A stretch of 19,801 nucleotides of DNA from Thermoleophilaceae bacterium. Lineage in GTDB: Bacteria; Actinomycetota; Thermoleophilia; Solirubrobacterales; Thermoleophilaceae. Under the pieces are notes generated by a model that was not told where the DNA came from, did no database searches, and saw only the letters and a list, made by a program, of their open reading frames with translations. The DNA is taken from NCBI GenBank assembly GCA_013695855.1, contig JACCZR010000236.1, positions 1 to 19,801 of the forward strand. Direction: 5' to 3'. Positions 14,890 to 19,801 of the stretch are shown piece by piece. Numbering within the stretch: position 1 is the stretch's first letter; each line of letters begins with the position of its first letter. Both the position numbers and the translations under genes were made by a program.

Positions 14890-16050
14890 TTAGTCCTCGG
14901 GGACGAAGGCGTCGGCGCCGTGCGGGACCTCTTCCGGAGGGGCCTGGAGCACGTGGCTGATCACCTCGAGGGAGAGGATCCCCTGTACCCGGCCGCCGTC
15001 GTCGACCACCGCGCCGTAGCGGGTCTCGGACTCGAGCAGGTCCGAGAGGGCGTCGCGGAGCACGTCATCCATCTCGACGACGGGCTGGGCCTTGGACCGG
15101 AACTCCTCGGTCACGCGCTCGCCGCTCAGGCCGCGGTCGCTCAGCCAGCCGCGCGGCCGCCCGTCGTCGTCCACCACCAGCAGGTAGTCGATGTCGGCGT
15201 CGTCGAGCTTGGCCCGCGCCCCTGGGACCGGCTCGCCCACCCGCACCGTGGCCGCCTTCCAGAGATCGATGTCGCGCACGCGCTGCAGGGCCAGGCGCTT
15301 GAGCGCGCGGTCGGCCCCCACGAAGTCCTCGACGAACTTGTCCGCGGGATACATGAGCAGTTCCGCCGGCGAGGCGTACTGCGCCAGGTGGCCGCCCTCT
15401 TTGAGGATCGCGATGCGGTCGCCCATCTTGATCGCCTCGTCGATGTCGTGGGTCACGAAGACGATCGTCTTGCGCAGCCGCTGCTGCAGGCGCAGGAACT
15501 CGTTCTGCAGGCTCTCGCGGTTGATCGGGTCGATCGCGCCGAACGGCTCGTCCATCAGCATCAGCGGGGGGTCCACAGCAAGGGCGCGGGCCACGCCGAT
15601 TCGCTGTCGCTGTCCGCCGGAGAGCTGGGCGGGGTAGCGGTCGCGCGTGTCGCCGGGGTCGAGGGAGACCAGTTCGAGCAGCTCGTCCACCCGCTCGGCG
15701 ATGCGCGGCTTGTCCCAGCCCAGCAGACGCGGCACGGTGGCGATGTTGTCGCCCACCGTCAGGTGTGGGAAGAGTCCGATCTGCTGGATGGCGTAGCCGA
15801 TCTCCCGGCGCAGCTCGGCGGGCTCGCGGTCGGTCACGCTGCGGTCGTCGAGCAGGATGTCGCCGCCGGTGATGTCGATCATCCGGTTGACCATCCGCAT
15901 GGCGGTGGTCTTGCCGCAGCCCGACGGGCCCACGAGCACGCAGATCTCCCCCGCCGGCACCGTGAGCGACAGCTCGTTGACCGCGGGCTCCTCGTGTCCC
16001 GGGTAGCGCTTTATGGCGCCGCGGAACTCGAGGGTCGCTGCCTCAGGCAA
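14890..16050 (-). CDS. osmoprotectant ABC transporter ATPase with CBS domains (OpuCA/ProV-like)
   Basis: A 386-residue ATPase. Walker A is GPSGCGKT (41-48), the Q-loop region is IQQIGLFPHLTVG (88-100), the ABC signature is LSGGQRQR (143-150) and Walker B is LMLMDEPF (163-170), with the H-loop FVTHDIDEA. Residues about 258-380 carry a pair of CBS modules, as in OpuA/OpuC ATPases, where they sense ionic strength or nucleotides. It drives uptake by the two permeases and the lipoprotein encoded next. The start is probably TTG at 16050; no ATG or GTG fits. A locally AT-rich stretch just upstream (16051-16076) with TAGGCT on the minus strand is a likely promoter. It is the first gene of the importer operon. 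Confidence 0.94.
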   Translation of the reverse strand: MPEAATLEFRGAIKRYPGHEEPAVNELSLTVPAGEICVLVGPSGCGKTTAMRMVNRMIDITGGDILLDDRSVTDREPAELRREIGYAIQQIGLFPHLTVGDNIATVPRLLGWDKPRIAERVDELLELVSLDPGDTRDRYPAQLSGGQRQRIGVARALAVDPPLMLMDEPFGAIDPINRESLQNEFLRLQQRLRKTIVFVTHDIDEAIKMGDRIAILKEGGHLAQYASPAELLMYPADKFVEDFVGADRALKRLALQRVRDIDLWKAATVRVGEPVPGARAKLDDADIDYLLVVDDDGRPRGWLSDRGLSGERVTEEFRSKAQPVVEMDDVLRDALSDLLESETRYGAVVDDGGRVQGILSLEVISHVLQAPPEEVPHGADAFVPED

Positions 16051-16076
16051 CGTTTTTCACAATTCGGAAGCCTATT

Positions 16077-16108
16077 GCGCCGGAGCGCAGGCCGAGCACC
16101 GGCGCACG
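16077..16108 (+). repeat. short variant of the interspersed repeat
   Basis: GCGCCGGAGCGCAGGCC is followed directly by GAGCACCGGCGCACG, so the middle GGGCGTTGGCCGGCC of copy A is missing. It lies in the gap before the importer operon, just upstream of the AT-rich promoter-like stretch. Confidence 0.55.
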
Positions 16109-16116
16109 ATCACCTT

Positions 16117-16164
16117 CGCCGGAGCGCAGGTCGAGCGCTGGTCGGGCGAGCACTGGGCGCACGA
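16117..16164 (+). repeat. full-length diverged copy of the interspersed repeat
   Basis: CGCCGGAGCGCAGGTCGAGC and the following GCTGGTCGGGCGAGCAC align with the copy at 17556 with several substitutions. It is in direct orientation to the shorter copy 8 bases upstream and ends at the stop of the coiled-coil gene. Confidence 0.55.
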
Positions 16165-16165
16165 G

Positions 16166-16507
16166 CTACTTCGCGGGCTGCCTGGAAGTCGTCCTGGACA
16201 CCGTCACGTCCGCCCCGGCGAGACGGTCGAGCTCGCGTCGCAGGTCGGCCCGCAGGCCCTGGACCTCGGCCTCGTCGACCTCGGGGTCGGCCTCCGCCGA
16301 GGCCACGATCGCCGCCGCCAGGCTCTCGTTCGCCGCCTTGAGCTCGCGCTCGGCCTGGTCGCGGTCGTTGGCTCCCCGGAGGTCGAGAGCGCGGTCACGC
16401 GCGTCGCGGGCCAGAGGTGCCAACCGCTCGCGGTCGATGGCGCCGAGCCGGAGCCAGCGACTGTGCAGCGTGCGCGCCAGCCGGACCGGGAGGGAGACGA
16501 AGCCCAT
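16166..16507 (-). CDS. small helical (coiled-coil-like) hypothetical protein
   Basis: A 113-residue protein starting MGFVSLPVRLARTLHSRWLR. After this amphipathic basic N-terminus the rest is almost entirely charged, Leu- and Ala-rich sequence, with stretches such as RDQAERELKAANESLAAAIV and EVQGLRADLRRELDRLAGAD that should form helices or a coiled coil. No Cys, no membrane segment and no catalytic motif is visible. It is not known to me under any family name. GACTAT (16521-16516) lies 8 bases before the ATG and might be a -10 box for a leaderless message. Three-base periodicity in composition supports this frame over the competing monooxygenase frame, which overlaps it only as a degenerate extension. 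Confidence 0.65.
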   Translation of the reverse strand: MGFVSLPVRLARTLHSRWLRLGAIDRERLAPLARDARDRALDLRGANDRDQAERELKAANESLAAAIVASAEADPEVDEAEVQGLRADLRRELDRLAGADVTVSRTTSRQPAK

Positions 16508-16557
16508 GCCGAGGGATAGTCCCCGGCCCGGCGGACGGACGTGCCCTGGCTAAAGGA

Positions 16558-17004
16558 CGACCTTCCGCCGACCCACAAGGGCGGCCCGCCGGCCCGGGCG
16601 GGCTTTGGGCCGATGTCGCCTTCGGACCAGTGACTCTGCAGCTCCTCCATGTACTGCTCGAGGCGCCGGCCGCGGCCCTTGGTGGGAACGCCGGCTGCCT
16701 CGTAGTCGTCGTCGCGAGCCCCGATCGCGACGCCCAGCACGAGCCGGCCGCCGGAGATGGCGTCCACCGAGGCGGCCTGCTTGGCCAGCAGCGCGGCGTT
16801 GCCCCGGTTGGGAGCGATGAGGATGGCGGTGGTCAGCCGGACGCGCTCGGTCACGGCTGCAACGGCCGCGAGCGTGGTCAGCGGCTCGAAGTTGTCGTAG
16901 ACCAGGCGGTCGATGATGCCCACCGAGGCAAAGCCCGCGGAGTCAGCGCGCCGACCTGCCTCCAGCACGTGCTCGCCGCTGGCTCCGGGGATAGTGGCCG
17001 GCAC
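16558..17004 (-). pseudogene. luciferase-like (LLM) flavin monooxygenase fragment, truncated at both ends
   Basis: About 149 codons of a protein normally near 280-300. The frame begins with VPATIPGASGEHVLEAGRRA, which in intact F420/FMN-dependent LLM oxidoreductases is preceded by a first strand of about six residues (M-x-x-G-x-x-L) that is absent. Conserved blocks follow: IDRLVYDNFEPLTTLAAVAA, then LAKQAASVDAISGGRLVLGV, and DDYEAAGVPTKGRGRRLEQ. Similarity ends after GGPPLWVGGR; the open frame continues to 16204 only as basic, low-complexity sequence antisense or out of frame to the coiled-coil gene. Loss of the C-terminal half removes part of the barrel, so activity is not expected. Confidence 0.78.
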
Positions 17005-17181
17005 CGGGTCTTTCGCACCTACTTCGTCAACGAGCGCGGGGACGAGGCCCTGGGCAGCGTCTGGAGCTTTCTCGACATCACCGCGCTGGGACGGCAGGAG
17101 GAGTGGGAGGACTCACCTGACGGCTACCCGCAGGACCCGCCCTACTCCTGGTGGCACAAGCACGACCGGTACCCATCGTGA
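17002..17181 (+). pseudogene. C-terminal fragment of a DUF899 (thioredoxin-like) protein
   Basis: Reading from 17002, HRVFRTYFVNERGDEALGSV leads to WSFLDITALGRQEEWEDSPD and then GYPQDPPYSWWHKHDRY before TGA at 17181. This is the characteristic C-terminus of DUF899 proteins (F.TY...RG.E.L...W..LD..ALGRQE.WED). The thioredoxin-like N-terminal two thirds are missing; upstream of 17002 the strand is simply the antisense of the LLM fragment. No start codon or ribosome binding site fits. The fragment is probably a remnant left by a deletion that also removed the first codons of the LLM gene. Confidence 0.78.
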
Positions 17182-17208
17182 GCGGGCTCTCGGCAGAGGC
17201 CCGTCCGT

Positions 17209-17558
17209 ATGGCTGACCCCGAGCTCTTCGCCGGCATTGCGGTGGCCGATCTCGGGCAGGCCCGGCACTGGTACGAGCGCCTGGCGGGCCGGCCCCCCGA
17301 TTTCCTCCCCAACGACAACGAGGCCGTGTGGCACCTGGGGGGCACTGGTTGGATCTACGTGGTCGGCGACGCGGGCCGCGCCGGCAACGGCTTGATTACG
17401 GTCCTCGTCGAGGCCTCGACGCGCGGGTGGCCGTGCTCGCGGAGCGGGGCCTCGAGACGGAGCCGATCGACGAGGTCCCGGGCGTGGTGCGCAAGGCGGC
17501 GATCACGGACCCCGAGGGGAACCGGATCACCTTCGGCGAGAGCCTGGGCGGGCCCTAG
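17209..17558 (+). pseudogene. VOC (glyoxalase/bleomycin-resistance) family gene with one-base frameshift
   Basis: The first frame, from ATG 17209 (AGAGG 9 bases upstream), encodes ELFAGIAVADLGQARHWYER and ends its homology at GLITVLVE near 17412. The similarity resumes in the next frame with LDARVAVLAERGLETEPIDE and AITDPEGNRITFGESLGG, ending at TAG 17558. Joined, they make a complete VOC protein of about 115 residues: beta-alpha-beta-beta-beta modules, first-module start and DPEGN near the metal-site end. One missing base between GAG (17410-17412) and CTC (17415-17417) explains the break; a GAC codon would restore it. It could be a true pseudogene or a sequencing error. The metal ligands cannot be fully checked. 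Confidence 0.75.
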
Positions 17559-17604
17559 CGCCGGAGCGCAGGTCGGGCGCTGGCCGGCCGAGCACCGCCG
17601 CTCG
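17556..17604 (+). repeat. copy C of the 49-base interspersed repeat
   Basis: It is identical to the copy at 12383-12431 except at two positions. Its first three bases, TAG, are the stop codon of the VOC gene. AGCGCC (17558-17563) and GGCGCT (17576-17581) form a perfect 6-base inverted repeat, so a hairpin in the convergent gap between the VOC and hydrolase genes is possible. Confidence 0.8.
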
Positions 17605-17623
17605 CGGGTCACCTCACCTCACC

Positions 17624-18418
17624 TCAGGCGACGGCGCTCAGGCGCGTGGGCTTGCGGGCGACGGCCCTCTTGCGCCTGCCGGACGCAAAGCGGCCAAGCG
17701 CATCCGCGATCCCGCGGTAGGCGGCAGGGTTCATCCCCATGCCGCAGTGGCTCGAGCTGATCCCCAGGTGCTCGGCGCTTGGGTCCAGGCAGGCCCGCCA
17801 GTCCACGATGCCGTCGGTCTTCGAGTAGATCGACAGAAAGCCGATCGAAGGGTCGAGCGGCGCCGCGAAGCGATCCCAGAAGTGCTCGCAGCACGCGCCG
17901 TCGATGCAAGCCCGGCTGAACAGGTGGGGGATGCGCAGGCTGCCCCCCAGCGCGACGGCCTGAATCTGCAGGCGCACCAGTGGATGGACCGCCAGCGGGT
18001 CGAGCTGCGGCGTGCCCAGGCTCACGATCCCCGAGACGAGGTCGGGGCGGGTCTGAGCGAGCACCTTGGCGAAGCTGCCGCCGCGGCTCTGGCCGATGAT
18101 CACCGCGGGCCGGCCCTGCCGCTCCACCAGCCCTTCCAGGCAGGTCTCCAGCCGCTCGAGCGAACGGCCCGAGCAGTCCACATTCACTCGGATCCCGGCC
18201 TTGCGGGTGTGGTAGCCGGTCCGCCGCAGCCAGTGGGTGAGCATGGAGAGCGAGCCGTCTCCGGCCAGGAAGCCCGGGATCAGCAGCACGGGCTGCCCGC
18301 GGCCGTCGGTCACGCCCTCGCCTCGCCACACCCCGCTGCGTAAGAGCGAGGCGGCTTCGAGCCCCATTCGCGACTCGCGCCACAGAGGGGGGTGGGGAAG
18401 GGAAACGGTGGGTCTCAC
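17624..18418 (-). CDS. alpha/beta hydrolase (lipase/esterase-like)
   Basis: A 264-residue alpha/beta hydrolase. The oxyanion region LLIPGFLAGDGSLSML (45-60) resembles the P.L...G-G pattern, and the nucleophile elbow is IIGQSRGGSF with Ser111. The acid could be Asp202 (YSKTDGIVDW) or Asp206, and His224 in SSSHCGMGMN is the likely catalytic base. The layout is like that of PGAP1/lipase-type esterases acting on lipids or esters; the substrate is unknown. No signal peptide or membrane segment is visible. The GTG start at 18418 follows GAGG by about 10 bases; an ATG at 18367 is an alternative. The C-terminus is basic (GRRKRAVARKPTRLS). It converges on the VOC gene. Confidence 0.83.
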   Translation of the reverse strand: MRPTVSLPHPPLWRESRMGLEAASLLRSGVWRGEGVTDGRGQPVLLIPGFLAGDGSLSMLTHWLRRTGYHTRKAGIRVNVDCSGRSLERLETCLEGLVERQGRPAVIIGQSRGGSFAKVLAQTRPDLVSGIVSLGTPQLDPLAVHPLVRLQIQAVALGGSLRIPHLFSRACIDGACCEHFWDRFAAPLDPSIGFLSIYSKTDGIVDWRACLDPSAEHLGISSSHCGMGMNPAAYRGIADALGRFASGRRKRAVARKPTRLSAVA

Positions 18419-18526
18419 GGCAGAACAACCTCACTTTCGAGCCGTCTCCCCTGGCGGATCACCGATCGCCCTACGGGGACCATGACAACGCTACGCCCGG
18501 GGGCGGAGGGATAGGGTCCCGAGCCG
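18419..18526. other. divergent intergenic region between hydrolase and quinone oxidoreductase genes
   Basis: These 108 bases hold the 5' ends of two divergent genes. The only element I can point to is the -10-like TAGGGT before the oxidoreductase, listed separately, and the GAGG site of the hydrolase. No ORF or repeat copy is evident. Confidence 0.5.
18512..18517 (+). promoter_or_regulatory. possible -10 element of the quinone oxidoreductase gene
   Basis: TAGGGT fits TANNNT and lies 9 bases before the ATG at 18527, implying a transcript with almost no leader. No Shine-Dalgarno sequence or good -35 box is seen at normal spacing. Confidence 0.35.
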
Positions 18527-19465
18527 ATGAAGGCGGTGGTCATCGAGGACAGCGAGCTGACCGTGGCCGAGCGCCCGGATCCCGAGCCCGGAAGCGGCGA
18601 GGTGCTCGTGCGGGTGCGCGGCGCCGGCGTCAACGGCGCGGACATGCTCCAGCGCCGCGGGCGCTACCCGGCTCCCCCCGGCTCGCCTCAGGACATACCC
18701 GGGCTCGAGCTCGCCGGGGAGGTGGTGGGCCGCGGGCCGGGCGCGGAGCGCTTCGCGGAGGGCGACCGGGTGGCGGCCATCGTGGGCGGTGGCGGCCAGG
18801 CCGAGCTGTGCACGGTGCACGAGCGGGGCGTCATGCCCGTGCCCGAGCCCCTCGACTGGCCCGCCGCCGGAGGGTTCACGGAGGTCTTCACCACCGCGCA
18901 CGACGCGCTGTTCACGCAGGCCGGGCTGCGAGCAGGCGAGCGGCTGCTGGTCCACGGCGGGGCCGGGGGGGTGGGCACCGCAGCGGTGCAACTGGCGCGT
19001 GCGGCCGGCGCCCGGGTCACCGCCACGGTGCGCCGCGAGGAGGCAAGGCCGGAGGTCGAGCGGCTCGGGGCCTCCGCGATCGGGCCCGAGGGCTTCGGCG
19101 AGCACGGGCCCTTCGACGTGATCCTGGAGCTCGTGGGAGCGCCCAACCTCGCCGACAACCTGGGGGCGCTCGCCACCGAGGGCCGCATCGTCGTCATAGG
19201 CATCGGGGCGGGCGCCAAGGCCGAGCTCAACCTCGCGAAGCTGCTGGGGACCCGCGGGCGGATCATGGGCTCGACCCTCCGCGCGCGCCCACTGGAGGAG
19301 AAGGCGCTGGCCATGCGGCGCGTGGAGCGCCACGTGCTTCCGCTGGTGGAGTCCGGCGCCCTGGAGGTGCCGGTGGCCGAGACGTTCTCGCTCGACGACG
19401 CCGAGCGGGCCTACGACAGCTTTGCCGAGGGCGGCAAGATCGGCAAGATCGTCATCGTTCCCTGA
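18527..19465 (+). CDS. PIG3-like NADPH:quinone oxidoreductase (MDR superfamily)
   Basis: A 312-residue member of the medium-chain dehydrogenase/reductase superfamily without the zinc-binding pattern of alcohol dehydrogenases. GVNGADMLQRRGRYPAPPG (35-52) and DIPGLELAGEVVG (56-68) are typical of the PIG3/TP53I3-type quinone oxidoreductases. The NADPH-binding glycine motif HGGAGGVGTAAVQLA lies at 143-157. RIVVIGI and KIGKIVIV close the fold at its C-terminus. It probably reduces quinones or related electrophiles by one or two electrons with NADPH. Length is normal and the gene looks intact. It stands alone on the plus strand and is followed by a rearranged, IS-bearing region. Confidence 0.9.
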   Translation: MKAVVIEDSELTVAERPDPEPGSGEVLVRVRGAGVNGADMLQRRGRYPAPPGSPQDIPGLELAGEVVGRGPGAERFAEGDRVAAIVGGGGQAELCTVHERGVMPVPEPLDWPAAGGFTEVFTTAHDALFTQAGLRAGERLLVHGGAGGVGTAAVQLARAAGARVTATVRREEARPEVERLGASAIGPEGFGEHGPFDVILELVGAPNLADNLGALATEGRIVVIGIGAGAKAELNLAKLLGTRGRIMGSTLRARPLEEKALAMRRVERHVLPLVESGALEVPVAETFSLDDAERAYDSFAEGGKIGKIVIVP

Positions 19466-19525
19466 GCGGGCGCCGGTGGGGGTTCGCCGCGAAATGCACC
19501 GCAGTGGGGCATAACCCGGCGAGCC

Positions 19526-19603
19526 CTACCTCAGACCCTCCAGCAGCGCCAGCACCGGCGCCTCGACCTCGACCCGAACCGCGGCCGGGTCCACCGCATT
19601 GGC
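19526..19603 (-). pseudogene. TetR-family C-terminal tail piece
   Basis: Read leftward from about 19603, the strand encodes ANAVDPAAVRVEVEAPVLAL and LEGLR, ending in TAG (19528-19526). This matches the last helix of TetR regulators (A..DPAAARAEV..LLEGL). The preceding part of the domain is missing here but is found in the adjacent piece on the opposite strand. No upstream coding sequence in this frame resembles TetR. Confidence 0.7.
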
Positions 19604-19679
19604 GATGCGAGAGCAGCCCGTCAAGCCGCTCGCCCACCTGATCCTTGGGGCGCTGGGCGAGGCCGCGATGCTCACCTAG
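19604..19679 (+). pseudogene. TetR-family C-terminal middle piece
   Basis: From about 19605 the plus strand encodes MREQPVKPLAHLILGALGEA and AMLT, then TAG (19677-19679). TetR C-terminal domains often contain (Q)PV.PLAHLLLGAL.EAAL in this place. The next residues expected (ANAVDPAAV) are on the other strand directly to the left. The TAG lies at the IS boundary and is not a natural end. Confidence 0.7.
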
Positions 19680-19716
19680 TTGTAGTTCCTCACCACATTG
19701 TTCCCGTTCATCCGGG

Positions 19717-19762
19717 CCTCCTTGGAGGCTGGGGGTGTCAAAGCCACCCAGGCCCAAGGAGG
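19717..19762 (+). promoter_or_regulatory. stem-loop sequestering the transposase ribosome binding site
   Basis: CCTCCTTGG (19717-19725) is the perfect complement of CCAAGGAGG (19754-19762). The Shine-Dalgarno AAGGAGG (19756-19762) lies wholly in the stem. A second inner stem, GGGTG (19733-19737) with CACCC (19745-19749), can extend it. Such sequestration limits transposase made from read-through messages, as known for some other IS elements; here it is inferred from the fold. Confidence 0.55.
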
Positions 19763-19769
19763 ACACCGA

Positions 19770-19801
19770 ATGAAGCTCCACCGTAATGCGCGCTCCTGTC
19801 C
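19770..19801 (+). CDS. IS481-family transposase, N-terminal start only
   Basis: ATG 19770 follows a perfect AAGGAGG by 7 bases. The eleven codons before the window ends read MKLHRNARSCP, which is the characteristic start of many IS481-family transposases (MKLHRNARTCP or MKLHANA forms) before their helix-turn-helix region. The DDE domain is outside the window. The short length limits certainty, but the context (IS boundary, strong ribosome binding site in a stem) agrees. Confidence 0.72.
   Translation, partial: MKLHRNARSC

Larger units (their letters stand above)
19681..19801 (+). mobile_element. left end of an IS481-family insertion sequence (runs off the window)
   Basis: The element probably starts at TGTAGTTCCTCACC, just after CCTAGT (19675-19680). 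CCTAGT matches the NCTAGN target known for IS481, which is duplicated on insertion, and IS481 ends typically begin with TGT. The transposase start follows 89 bases in. Only the left end is visible, so the exact boundary and the target duplication cannot be confirmed. Confidence 0.65.

Noticed and set aside
14296..16341. A very long open frame on the plus strand (681 codons) across the importer operon
   Set aside because: It is antisense to intact ABC transporter genes with all motifs in place; its product is His/Arg/Gly-rich without domains, as expected from GC-rich antisense DNA.
16204..16557. Continuation of the LLM monooxygenase reading frame to 16204
   Set aside because: After GGPPLWVGGR the sequence turns into Ser/Arg-rich low complexity and overlaps a better frame (coiled-coil protein); openness is due to GC bias.
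17609..17625. ACCTC pentamer repeat
   Set aside because: Only three copies at the end of the hydrolase gene; too short to be more than slippage.

Overview
The window is very GC-rich bacterial DNA. Its content fits a high-GC actinobacterium, perhaps of the class Thermoleophilia: GC-biased third codon positions, many GTG and TTG starts, 1-4 base gene overlaps, a septum-formation-type protein, a three-gene transhydrogenase and an AgpS-like enzyme. The class-level guess rests on overall impression, not on a marker gene. No rRNA, tRNA or CRISPR array was seen.

Left part (1-3179): the start of an ArfB-type ribosome-rescue hydrolase diverges from a PfkB-family sugar kinase across only 18 bases. Then come a 44-residue basic protein with an internal duplication, an SDR oxidoreductase, two overlapping very acidic small ORFs, and a small RemA/DUF370-like protein. 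A 53-base nested palindrome lies between this last gene and pntB, which converges on it.

Middle part (3180-16507): almost everything is on the minus strand. In transcription order there is a coiled-coil hypothetical gene; a four-gene OpuC/OsmU-type osmolyte ABC importer (ATPase with CBS domains, two permeases, lipoprotein); a septum-formation-type membrane protein; a DUF427-DUF1152-GNAT set joined by GTGA overlaps; an AgpS-like flavoprotein with a PlsC-type acyltransferase and an NAD-dependent epimerase (possible ether-lipid or glycerolipid module); and the proton-translocating transhydrogenase pntA-pntA2-pntB. Both transhydrogenase alpha subunits carry acidic, repeat-built C-terminal tails.

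Right part (16508-19801) is a scarred region. It holds a luciferase-like monooxygenase fragment, a DUF899 C-terminal fragment abutting it head to head, a VOC-family gene with a one-base frameshift, an intact alpha/beta hydrolase, an intact PIG3-like quinone oxidoreductase, two oppositely oriented pieces of one TetR C-terminal domain, and the left end of an IS481-family insertion sequence running off the window. The transposase ribosome binding site of that element lies inside a predicted stem.

A short interspersed repeat of about 45-50 bases, with a core resembling GGAGCGCAGG..GCGAGCACCGC, occurs in at least five or six versions, mainly in intergenic gaps (about 2666, 11923, 12383, 16077, 16117, 17556). 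I consider this repeat family, the split TetR gene next to the IS, and the tailed transhydrogenase the most unusual items.
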